Program-made: the position numbers and the translations under genes
Part shown: positions 1 to 6,092 of the stretch, piece by piece
Position numbering within the stretch: position 1 is the stretch's first letter
How the letters are laid out: each line of letters begins with the position of its first letter
Notes under the pieces: model-generated
Databases searched by the model: none
Told to the model about the DNA's origin: nothing
The model's input: only the letters and a program-made list of their open reading frames with translations
DNA from: Chloroflexota bacterium
GTDB taxonomy: Bacteria > Chloroflexota > Anaerolineae > B4-G1
Direction: 5' to 3'
Assembly (NCBI GenBank): GCA_003648085.1
Contig: QMOC01000104.1
Location: 1-7,801, forward strand
Length of the DNA: 7,801 bases

Positions 1-2
1 GC

Positions 3-602
3 ACCCAGTACCGCACCGGGGCCTGGACGGATATGAGTTTCCGCCGCTGGTCGCCCGAACCCGCAGGCGGCTATGTGAGTTGCCCCCGCAACCTTCTAAC
101 CACCCTGAGTTGGGCCTACGCCCTGGACGGCGAGGCCCCCTCCTGGCGGGCGATGCTCGCCTCGGTCTTCCACCAGACCATCGCCCAATACAAGTACGAC
201 TACGGCTACATCCTCACCCCCGAGGTGAACCCCGACGGCACCAACCCCGGCGGCGCCGAATTCCGTCTTCTGGATGCCCTCCTGACCCACCTACTGCCCC
301 ACCTCGAAGCCCTACCGCATTCCATCTACCTGCCCCTCCTACGCCATCAAAGCGGAGCAGAACTGCCTTTACCTGCCGGCCGTCTGGAAAAGCGATCAAT
401 CTCTGCCCCTGGCAGTGGGCCACTGCCAGGGGCGGGAAAGGCCACGCGCCGAGTGGCGGCAGACACGATGCTATCCTCCACCTACCGGCGGGAAGACCCC
501 TACCTCGTCCCCGTCGTTGAGCACGTGTTCCTCCTTTCGCACGACGCCGTTGACGAAGACGACTTTGATTTCTCTAGCGGGCAGACGGAGGTGCTCGATT
601 AA
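3..602 (+). CDS. 3' part of an unrecognised gene, truncated by the left window edge; 3' end uncertain
   Basis: The frame is open from the first complete codon at 3, so the real start lies outside the window; an internal ATG at 33 is probably not the start. Codons up to about 340 nearly all end in G or C, and the product is rich in Trp, Tyr, Phe and Leu, which looks truly coding (for example the segment reading YKYDYGYILTPEVNPDG near 190-240). I do not recognise the family. After about 340 third-position bias weakens in this frame, while the +1 frame (about 337-405) looks more natural (AIKAEQNCLYLPAVWKSD), which suggests a frameshift or decay. No plus-strand frame has a stop before 520. The last 130 bases of this frame are exactly codon-antisense to moaD and are probably a shadow. 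It may be a broken or recombined gene end. Confidence is for coding in the first 340 bases. Confidence 0.45.
   Translation, partial: TQYRTGAWTDMSFRRWSPEPAGGYVSCPRNLLTTLSWAYALDGEAPSWRAMLASVFHQTIAQYKYDYGYILTPEVNPDGTNPGGAEFRLLDALLTHLLPHLEALPHSIYLPLLRHQSGAELPLPAGRLEKRSISAPGSGPLPGAGKATRRVAADTMLSSTYRREDPYLVPVVEHVFLLSHDAVDEDDFDFSSGQTEVLD
406..432. terminator. Perfect 27-bp palindrome between converging genes, possible bidirectional terminator
   Basis: Two 13-base arms (CCCCTGGCAGTGG and its exact reverse complement) flank a single central G at 419. All pairs are Watson-Crick, so a strong hairpin of about 11 bp with a short loop can form in RNA of either strand. It lies 38 nt beyond the moaD stop and downstream of the believable part of the left-edge gene, as a shared terminator would. 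Neither side has a run of T directly after the stem; on the minus side a TTTT occurs only about 14 nt further on. A protein-binding operator or recombination site is the alternative. Confidence 0.45.
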
Positions 603-713
603 TTGACCTACGGTTGCTCCATCCGGCAATTCCACCGCCATCGCTTCGCCGAGCCCCAGGTGAGGGTAGAGGCGACGAAGAGTAGCGAATAGTTTGACAT
701 GCACAGTGATCAT
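471..713 (-). CDS. MoaD/ThiS-family ubiquitin-like sulfur carrier protein
   Basis: An 80-residue protein, the normal size for the MoaD/ThiS (beta-grasp) family. It opens with the short beta strand ITVHVKLFATLRR, continues with the helix region DGATVGQLIEHL (31-42) and the strand KVVFVNGVV (50-58), then NDGDEVGVFPPV (66-77), and ends in Gly-Gly-Gly. In the family a terminal Gly-Gly is adenylated by MoeB/ThiF-type enzymes and becomes a thiocarboxylate that gives sulfur to molybdopterin or other acceptors. The ATG at 713 is preceded by a clear AGGAGG about 9 nt upstream. Such stand-alone MoaD proteins often accompany tungsten or molybdenum aldehyde oxidoreductases, but none is visible here and no other cofactor gene is in the window. 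Physiological acceptor unknown. It is separated from the protease gene by 138 nt and may or may not be co-transcribed with it. Confidence 0.88.
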   Translation of the reverse strand: MITVHVKLFATLRRLYPHLGLGEAMAVELPDGATVGQLIEHLRLPAREIKVVFVNGVVRKEEHVLNDGDEVGVFPPVGGG

Positions 714-811
714 CTCAAGCGTCCTCCTATGCCCTCATTTGTTCATTGCTTCACTGCTCGTCGCTTCCCCCCTCCATCACGTACCGCTACAACAGCGTCC
801 ACGTACAGCGT

Positions 812-836
812 CGAGGCGGTGGTGACACCGCTCTCG
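812..836 (-). terminator. Hairpin just downstream of the protease gene, possible weak terminator
   Basis: Inverted repeat with a 6-bp core (GCGGTG/CACCGC, 816-821 with 826-831) around a 4-nt loop. It is extended by four more pairs (812-815 with 833-836) after a single bulged base at 832. All pairs are Watson-Crick. It begins 15 nt past the stop codon of the protease gene on the minus strand. There is no T-run after it, so intrinsic termination is uncertain. The rest of the 138-nt gap to moaD shows only the moaD ribosome binding site; I could not find a convincing moaD promoter. Confidence 0.28.
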
Positions 837-851
837 GCCACTGGGGGCCGC

Positions 852-3185
852 TTATTCCCGTTGCAGTTCGATCTCCACCTCCAGCGGCGACGGCTCATCG
901 CTGACCCAGATGTCGTCTCCGCCGGTGGGCCGGTAGCCCTCGGCCCAGACGATGATGCTGTAACGCTGGTTCCGCTCCAGCGGACGCGGCAACTCGAAGT
1001 AGCCGTGAGCGTCGGTCTGCGCTGCGGTGTAGACCTGCTCCTCGCTGCCGTCCCAGCCATCAATGGTGATGCCAGGGTTGAGCACGACGTAAAGCGCTCC
1101 AGGGATACCCTGACCGGTGTCGGCATCACGGATGTAGCCCCGGACGAGCAGCCCTTCGGCGGGAGGCGTAGGAGTGGGAGGTGGAGCGCCGGTGCCGACG
1201 GTCGCCGTGGCGCTCTGAGCCAACTGGCCCTCCACGTACAGTTCCAGCGTGTACTGACCGTCGGGCAGCGGCTCACCGGAGGAGCGATAGATGTAGTCGT
1301 GGTAAGTGCCGTTCGCTCCTTCCTCCCAGACGATGTTGAAGGTGACCAGTTCCTCGCCATTGAGGAGCCACCTCTCGTCAAAGTTCATCCCGTTCTGCAT
1401 CCCAGCGTAGGTGCAGAAGAAGTGCAGTTCCGCTAAACCTGTGGGGAAAGTCGTGCCGGGGTTGACCGGGTTGCCCTGCGCGTCCACGCCGGAGGCAAAG
1501 GTGATTGGGCCAAAGGCTTTCTCGGTCTGAGTGCCAGCGACGGTGAAGTCGGAGGCAGCAAGCAATGCGCCCTCGACGTACAGTTCCAGCCGATAGGTAC
1601 CAGGGTCAAACGTCCCTTCGGCATTGATGGAGACCCAGGCGGAACCCTCACTCCCCCAGTTCCACGTGTCGGATCCGGCAGCCACTTGCTCTCCCTCGTA
1701 GTACCAGGCCTGACGCCAGTCCATCCCATCGCGCATATTGGAATAATCGAAGAAGGCATAGACATCGGTGATGCCCGAGGAAAGCAGGTAAGTGGGGTTG
1801 GTGGGGCGGCCATCGTCGGTAACGCCGTCGGAGAAGATCAAGTTGGTGAAAACAGGGCTGGTGACCGCGCCGCCGACGGAGATCAAGCCCTGGGCCAGCA
1901 GTTCACCCTCGACGTACAGTTCGACGCGATAGGTACCGTCGAGCAGACCGGAGGAGTTGACGATGCCGTTCCACCAGTTGCCCTGCTCGCCGCCCCGCCA
2001 GGGGCTGAGGGGCAGACTGGCGTTATCGAGGTACTCGCCCTCGTAGTACCAGCGGGCCTCCCAGGTCATCTCATTAGACATGTTCTCGTAGTCCCAGAAG
2101 GCATAGATGGAAGTGGCCCCGGACGGCAGTTGGGTGACGATCTGGGTCGGCTGATCGTTGTCGGTCACGTCGGGGGCAAAGACCAGGTTGTAGAAGCGAG
2201 GCTCACCCGAAGGCGGGGTCACAGGCTCGGGCGTCGGTCTCGGTGCAAGGCCCATACGGGCGGCCTCGATGAGGGGCTTGGCCAGGTTGATGGGGCGCAG
2301 AGCGTTGATGAAACCGCCAACAGGGATACAGGTATCGTTATGATCTATCACACCATCGCCATTGGTATCGGCCAGATAACGGCAGTCGGCCACCCTCTCA
2401 GCCTGCCCGTAGCCCACCTGGGTGGGCACGCCGACGATGTGGCCGCTCATGTCAGCAGCCAGGCCACCGCTGTTGCCGCCGGCCGAGGCAGCGTCGGTCT
2501 TGATCCAGGCACGGCCCTCGATGCCCCGCTCACGGGTGAAGCCACTCACCGCTCCCTCGGTCAGTGTGATGGATTCGCCACCGATGCCCTGGTAGCCGAA
2601 AAGGCGCAACCGGTCGCCTATCTCCAGCAAATCCGAATCACCCATATCCACGACGGAGAGAGCGCTCAATTCCTCCTGGCTGACCGGGCTGCCGTCGAGA
2701 TGGGAGACGATGCGGAGGACCGCTAGGTCCACCTGCTCGTCCACGATGACCGGCTCGGCCAGGTAGGTCGGCTCCGGCGGCTCGTCGGAGCGGCTGGTGA
2801 TGGCAATGGCGATGGCGACGGGGCGAAGGTTCGCGGGGTCGGGGCCGACGACGACGTGGGCATTGGTCAGGATGTAGCCCTCGTTGGAGATGATGCTTCC
2901 GGAGCCATACCAATAGGAGACGCGGCGTCCATTCTCCTCGACCAGTGGAGCCACCTGTACGGTCGCCCGCATCAATCGCTGGCGCACGGCGCGGTCGTCG
3001 GAGGGTGGAGCGACCACCGGTATCTCCTCGGAGCCGGGTGTTGCCGTCGGTGGAGCCGTGGTCGGCGGGGCGGGGGTGACGGTGGGCAGGACGTCGGGAC
3101 CGAAAGGCCGACAACTAAGTATGGCCAGAAAGGCCCAGCCGATGATCAGCAGTCGTTTAATGCTCTTCCACTTGATATTCTTCAT
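852..3185 (-). CDS. Secreted lipoprotein, trypsin-like (S1C/HtrA-type) serine protease with three tandem beta repeats
   Basis: 777 residues. Signal peptide with lipobox ending ILSC, lipidated Cys25, then a Pro/Thr-rich spacer (31-60), so the protein is probably anchored outside the cytoplasmic membrane. The trypsin-fold domain (about 65-310) has an intact triad: His110 in TNAHVV, Asp153 in VDLAVL, Ser239 in GGNSGG. No PDZ domain is seen, unlike DegP. A calcium-loop-like insert (DTNGDGVID, 273-281) lies between Cys268 and Cys286, which could form a disulfide. Three related modules follow (about 329-437, 445-550, 557-664), then a second Pro/Thr linker and a carboxypeptidase-regulatory-like beta domain (679-775). 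The ATG at 3185 follows a GAGGTG ribosome binding site and lies 9 nt after the upstream stop, so it is the last gene of the coupled run. Substrate unknown; a role in envelope protein processing is inference. Confidence 0.88.
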   Translation of the reverse strand: MKNIKWKSIKRLLIIGWAFLAILSCRPFGPDVLPTVTPAPPTTAPPTATPGSEEIPVVAPPSDDRAVRQRLMRATVQVAPLVEENGRRVSYWYGSGSIISNEGYILTNAHVVVGPDPANLRPVAIAIAITSRSDEPPEPTYLAEPVIVDEQVDLAVLRIVSHLDGSPVSQEELSALSVVDMGDSDLLEIGDRLRLFGYQGIGGESITLTEGAVSGFTRERGIEGRAWIKTDAASAGGNSGGLAADMSGHIVGVPTQVGYGQAERVADCRYLADTNGDGVIDHNDTCIPVGGFINALRPINLAKPLIEAARMGLAPRPTPEPVTPPSGEPRFYNLVFAPDVTDNDQPTQIVTQLPSGATSIYAFWDYENMSNEMTWEARWYYEGEYLDNASLPLSPWRGGEQGNWWNGIVNSSGLLDGTYRVELYVEGELLAQGLISVGGAVTSPVFTNLIFSDGVTDDGRPTNPTYLLSSGITDVYAFFDYSNMRDGMDWRQAWYYEGEQVAAGSDTWNWGSEGSAWVSINAEGTFDPGTYRLELYVEGALLAASDFTVAGTQTEKAFGPITFASGVDAQGNPVNPGTTFPTGLAELHFFCTYAGMQNGMNFDERWLLNGEELVTFNIVWEEGANGTYHDYIYRSSGEPLPDGQYTLELYVEGQLAQSATATVGTGAPPPTPTPPAEGLLVRGYIRDADTGQGIPGALYVVLNPGITIDGWDGSEEQVYTAAQTDAHGYFELPRPLERNQRYSIIVWAEGYRPTGGDDIWVSDEPSPLEVEIELQRE
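1194..2201 (-). repeat. Three tandem ~112-residue repeats coding for beta-type modules in the protease
   Basis: Three copies encode the same pattern: a start like FSDGVTDDGRPTNP, then YAFFDYSNM..GM.W...WYYEGE, a Trp/Gly-rich loop, and the ending GTYRLELYVEG.LLA. The endings fall at residues about 414-432, 526-545 and 640-659. At DNA level the segment reading CCCT(C)GACGTACAGTTC on the plus strand recurs at about 1228, 1570 and 1906, spaced 342 and 336 nt. Copies 1 and 2 are closest; copy 3 is the most diverged (LHFFCTYAGM in place of YAFFDYSNM). The ELYVEG strand pattern suggests Ig-like or jelly-roll beta modules for binding. I do not know a family name for them. Confidence 0.8.
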
Positions 3186-3194
3186 CTCACCACC

Positions 3195-3770
3195 TCAGAA
3201 CTCCAGGGATTCGACGAAGGCGCGGAAATGCCGCCGGTAGGCGTCGAAGTCATCCACGCCGGCCACGAGTGTGGCGATGACGACCCGGCCCTCATCAGGC
3301 AATGCGACGTCCATTCCCTTGACCACGATCGGCATGTGATCGGCGAAGGGATTGCGGTCAATGTAGACGTAAGAGTAGACACGCCGGGGCACAACTTTAC
3401 CGCCGACGAGCACCTGGTCGGTGCTCAGAACGCTGTAGGCCGTCACGTGAGAGCCCCGGTCAATGGACAGGTTATCCAATGCCTGGAGCGGGTCAACGCC
3501 GGAGGCCAGGGGGCGGGTGCGCAGTTCCAGCCGGACGTTGAAGGGGCCCGTGAAGGGGTTGCGCAGCACCAGCAGCGGGTCATCGCCGCTCTCACGCACC
3601 CAATCAGCGGGGCCACGGCCAGAGATGCCGGCCCCAGTGGCGGTAAAGGGAGCGGTGCGGAAAAGGATGGCCTCCCGCAATACCCAGCCCAGGATGAGGG
3701 CCATCGCCACGAGAGCGACGACAGCCCAATCGGCCCAGCGGTCTCGCCGCATTATTCTGGTTGCAGTCAT
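3195..3770 (-). CDS. Single-pass membrane-anchored extracytoplasmic protein of unknown function
   Basis: 191 residues. A basic N-terminus (RRDRW) is followed by one hydrophobic segment (about 14-32) without a lipobox or clear cleavage site, so an N-terminal anchor with the remaining 155 residues outside is likely. The outer part is mixed alpha/beta, has no cysteine and carries no catalytic motif I recognise. It ends with an amphipathic helix and the motif HFRAFVESLEF, reminiscent of PsbP/DUF1795-type small domains, but this is only an impression. The ATG at 3770 overlaps the upstream stop in ATGA and is preceded by a strong AAGGAGG, so translation is coupled to the Uma2-like gene; the protease gene begins 9 nt after its stop. 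The position suggests a partner or regulator of the exported protease. Confidence 0.8.
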   Translation of the reverse strand: MTATRIMRRDRWADWAVVALVAMALILGWVLREAILFRTAPFTATGAGISGRGPADWVRESGDDPLLVLRNPFTGPFNVRLELRTRPLASGVDPLQALDNLSIDRGSHVTAYSVLSTDQVLVGGKVVPRRVYSYVYIDRNPFADHMPIVVKGMDVALPDEGRVVIATLVAGVDDFDAYRRHFRAFVESLEF

Positions 3771-4477
3771 TGTTCCTTTCCTCCTTGCCGATCACCTGCA
3801 CGCAACCGGGCCAGTTCGGCCCGGAGGCGCTCAACCTCGGCCTCGGCCCGGCGGCGGGCCTCCTGCGCCTCCAGCGGTGTCAGCAACTTCTCCCCCGTGG
3901 CCGGGTCAACCAGTCGCAGGAAATCACCTTCTACCCGCAGTTCCAGCCCCAGGACGCGGCTCACCAGCGGCTCCTCTCCCTCGATGCGCCGGTAGCCCCA
4001 CTCCGCCAGCCGAAAGCCCACCAGCCGGGGCTCCAGGTACTCCCCCAGCGGATCGAAGATGAAATACTCCTCCACCCCCAACATCTCGTAGATGCCCTTC
4101 TTCGGCCCCAGATCCTCCCGTCGGGTGCTCTGTGAAGTCAGTTCGAACACTACATCCGGCCCTTTGTCTTCCTTCCACACCTGGTAGATGCGGCGGTCAC
4201 GCTTCGGCACTCCCTTGACGACGAAAACGTCGGGCGCGACGACTTTGGTCGGGTCGCCCTCCTGGTAGTAGACGAAGAGATTGCCGGCCACGTAGACGTT
4301 GGGCTCATCGCGGAAGTAGTCGGCCAGGGCCTCGCGCAGGTAGATCAGCAGTTTGATGTGTGTGTCGGTTTCAGCCATGGGTTTCCCATCCGATTCAGGG
4401 TAATAGACAGGCGGCCGGAAGATGACGCGCGGCCGCACTGCGTATTCGCTGGTCGCCTCTTCTTTGATTTCCGCCAT
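3767..4477 (-). CDS. Uma2 family (DUF820) PD-(D/E)XK nuclease-fold protein
   Basis: 236 residues, close to the usual Uma2 size (about 190-240). Family signature in order: helix with ETDTHIKLLIYLREAL (36-51), APDVFVV with Asp83, PDVVFELTSQSTRRED with Glu112, Lys126/Lys127 before IYEMLGVEEYFIFDP (129-143). Asp83 and Glu112 are the expected metal ligands of the restriction-endonuclease-like fold, and one of the lysines is the likely catalytic base. The C-terminal tail (about 203-228) is a Glu/Arg/Leu-rich helix, probably a coiled coil for self-association. The cell role of Uma2 proteins is unknown; they are abundant as paralogues in Cyanobacteria and Chloroflexota and are called endonucleases by fold only. 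A ribosome binding site (AAGGAG) precedes the ATG. It is odd to find it embedded between membrane and envelope genes, 10 nt after the PrsW-like stop. Confidence 0.9.
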   Translation of the reverse strand: MAEIKEEATSEYAVRPRVIFRPPVYYPESDGKPMAETDTHIKLLIYLREALADYFRDEPNVYVAGNLFVYYQEGDPTKVVAPDVFVVKGVPKRDRRIYQVWKEDKGPDVVFELTSQSTRREDLGPKKGIYEMLGVEEYFIFDPLGEYLEPRLVGFRLAEWGYRRIEGEEPLVSRVLGLELRVEGDFLRLVDPATGEKLLTPLEAQEARRRAEAEVERLRAELARLRAGDRQGGKEQ

Positions 4478-4487
4478 AGGGCACTCC

Positions 4488-5441
4488 TTATGTTTGACTC
4501 TCGCTCATCGCCAGCGTGAGCCGGTTGGCGCGGCGGATCAGATAGAAAAGGGCACCAAAGGTTGCCCCGGCGACGACGGCTGCCAGGATCAGGCCCGGCC
4601 AGGGATTGAAGCCTCCGCCGGTCAGGCCCAGCCCGGTGGTGGTCAGTTCACCGCGCAAGTAGGTGAACAGCCCGTTGAGGATGGCGGCCAACGCGACGCC
4701 GCTGGGCAGCCACCATACCGGCTCGTCCTCGAACTTGGCCCGGCCCAGGAAGTAGCCGCTCAGGCCGGCGAAACTGGCCTGGGCCAGCGCGGTGACGACG
4801 ATGCGGATGACGCCGACCTGCAGGTTCACCCCGCCGCTGGCGACGACGTAGTGAACGTTGAGCATCGTGGCGTACCCCAGCCCGGCAGCGGTGCCGTAGA
4901 CGACGCCGTCCACGCGCTCGTCAAACTCGGCCGAGGGGTAAATGGAGTAGCGCACGGCAGCGTACTTGAGGAACTCCTGGGTGAAGCCGATGACGAGGAT
5001 GGAGCCCAGGAGATTGACCCACGGGTGGATGGGTAACCAATGGCGCACGTCAAAGACGTCCTCCAGCAACGGGATGCCGACCGCCTGGGCCAGCAATGCG
5101 CCGAGGATGAAGACGCTGAGGACGTAGCCTTTCGGCTCCGGCTCCAGCCGATCCTGTTGGTAGAAGAAGATCAGCCAGATGAGAGCCGGGATCAGAGCCA
5201 GGACGAGCCCGGCCGCCACCAGCGACCACCCGGTCAACGTCGGTTTGAAGAGGCTGACCAGCACCACGACGAGGAGGACAAAGGCCACTTGGCCGAGGAT
5301 GTGGCCCAGCCCGGCACGCCAGGCACCGGGCCGGTCCTGGGTCACTTTGGCGTAATGGCGCTCGCAGTAAGCGCGGCCACCAAGCCTTTTGGCCTCCGGG
5401 CCGACCGGCTGGTGGCAGACACAGCAGATGATTTCGCTCAT
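4488..5441 (-). CDS. PrsW-like polytopic membrane protein with N-terminal zinc-knuckle-like motif
   Basis: 317 residues from the ATG at 5441, chosen because a strong GGAAGGAG lies 6-7 nt upstream; an in-frame start at 5480 would add 13 atypical residues. The N-terminus has CCVC (6-9) and CERH (26-29), a zinc-knuckle or LIM-like pair. About eight hydrophobic helices follow (roughly 45-65, 72-93, 105-124, 142-158, 180-200, 212-232, 246-262, 281-302). The core matches PrsW intramembrane metalloproteases: IGFTQEFLKY (151-160), DGVVYGTAAGLGYATMLN (178-195) and ALAQASFAGLSGYFLGRA (218-235). Family members usually have EExxK, ..EN and a His at these places; here they are Gln155-Glu156..Lys159, Leu194-Asn195 and Gln221. 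It may therefore be a non-peptidase member or a divergent enzyme. PrsW in Bacillus cleaves anti-sigma factor RsiW, so a signalling role for this operon is possible but unproven. Confidence 0.82.
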   Translation of the reverse strand: MSEIICCVCHQPVGPEAKRLGGRAYCERHYAKVTQDRPGAWRAGLGHILGQVAFVLLVVVLVSLFKPTLTGWSLVAAGLVLALIPALIWLIFFYQQDRLEPEPKGYVLSVFILGALLAQAVGIPLLEDVFDVRHWLPIHPWVNLLGSILVIGFTQEFLKYAAVRYSIYPSAEFDERVDGVVYGTAAGLGYATMLNVHYVVASGGVNLQVGVIRIVVTALAQASFAGLSGYFLGRAKFEDEPVWWLPSGVALAAILNGLFTYLRGELTTTGLGLTGGGFNPWPGLILAAVVAGATFGALFYLIRRANRLTLAMSESQT

Positions 5442-5481
5442 ACTCCGCTCCTTCCTGATAATGTAGATTCGGGGCAGCACC

Positions 5482-5512
5482 CCGGCCTCGCCGACGGGGG
5501 CCGCGAGGCTGG
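5482..5512 (-). promoter_or_regulatory. Hairpin in the leader of the prsW-like operon
   Basis: A perfect 7-bp inverted repeat (GCCTCGC at 5485-5491, GCGAGGC at 5503-5509) has an 11-nt loop. It is extended by two more C-G pairs after one mismatch (5482-5484 with 5510-5512). It lies 41 nt upstream of the prsW-like start and downstream of the predicted promoter, so it would be in the 5' leader RNA. It could modulate the operon or act as a late terminator for hdrC transcripts. It lacks a following T-run, and I cannot tell which applies. Confidence 0.3.
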
Positions 5513-5565
5513 CCTATCCGAGTTGCACATCCCCCCGGTGGACAGGCAGTGGCCCGCCACGTCAC

Positions 5566-5593
5566 AGTATACTTACTTTGAGCAGGGGCACAA
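5566..5593 (-). promoter_or_regulatory. Candidate sigma70-type promoter for the prsW-like operon
   Basis: Read on the minus strand: TTGTGC (-35, 5588-5593), 16-nt spacer, TATACT (-10, 5566-5571, five of six matches to TATAAT). The -35 is weak (three of six). Transcription would begin near 5559 and give a leader of about 118 nt before the ATG at 5441. It lies in the only sizeable gap (5442-5699) between hdrC and the four-gene run, which is where a promoter would be expected. No other feature is evident in that gap besides the leader hairpin. Confidence 0.35.
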
Positions 5594-5699
5594 ACGTTGG
5601 CAGACGAAACCAGGTGACATTTCACTTACGAGAGTATCGAGAAACACTCCGGACGCCCCGCTTCAGTGGGGACTTCCCGGCTACTGTGCAGGTCCTCAC

Positions 5700-6092
5700 T
5701 TACCATCTATCACCATCCTCGGCACAAAGGAGGGCCCGGGCGAGACCAGGCGGGGGCAATCTGGTCGGTTCCAACCCCCAGGCGGCTCGCATCTGGTCAA
5801 GTTCCTCCTGTGGGACCTGCAACGCAAGGCCGCAGGCCAGAACACTCTCGAAGGCGGCCCGGTATCCGGCCGGGGCCTCCTCGCGGCGACGCTGCTCCAT
5901 CATCAATTCGTAGATGCTCACGCCACCGGGGCAGGCCTCCTGGCAGCGCCAGCAGGAGGTGCACAGCCACACCGAGTAGTCGGTGGCATCTGGGTCCGCA
6001 AGGAAGGTGACGATGGCGTGACCGCCCACCATCTCCACCGGACAGACGGTGACACAGGTGCCGCATTGTAGGCATTCGTCAGGATGATTCAT
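5700..6092 (-). CDS. hdrC: HdrC-like heterodisulfide reductase subunit, two [4Fe-4S] clusters
   Basis: 130 residues. Two ferredoxin-type cluster motifs: CLQCGTCVTVCP (Cys7, 10, 13, 17) and CTSCWRCQEACP (Cys44, 47, 50, 54). Between them is the DYSVWLC segment typical of HdrC, and after them a helical tail (60-130). The motif order and spacing match HdrC, which passes electrons from HdrA to the HdrB active site. The ATG at 6092 overlaps the hdrB stop (ATGA), so the two are translationally coupled; the frame is open further upstream inside hdrB, but only this start puts the first cluster near the N-terminus. The product is soluble, with no membrane segment, unlike HdrE/DsrM-type partners. No hdrA lies in the window, so the electron donor is unknown. 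Confidence 0.9.
   Translation of the reverse strand: MNHPDECLQCGTCVTVCPVEMVGGHAIVTFLADPDATDYSVWLCTSCWRCQEACPGGVSIYELMMEQRRREEAPAGYRAAFESVLACGLALQVPQEELDQMRAAWGLEPTRLPPPGLARALLCAEDGDRW

Noticed and set aside
1686..2726. Long open frame on the plus strand opposite the protease gene
   Set aside because: It is antisense to a gene with a clear signal peptide, catalytic triad and repeats. Its product is low-complexity and Gly/Val/Asp-rich, without a recognisable domain.
5546..5563. GGCAGTGG segment in the operon leader resembling the arm of the 406-432 palindrome
   Set aside because: The shared stretch is only about 10 bases of GC-rich sequence and the symmetric partner differs, so common origin cannot be supported.
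5656..5671. CCCC...GGGG hairpin downstream of hdrC, also reminiscent of a single CRISPR repeat core
   Set aside because: On the minus strand the stem is only four pairs plus a mismatch and has no T-run, so it is a poor terminator. No second copy or regular spacing exists nearby, so there is no CRISPR array.
5040..6071. Long plus-strand open frame across the prsW-like start, the gap and hdrC
   Set aside because: It is antisense to two recognisable genes on the minus strand, and the composition is that of a GC-rich shadow frame.
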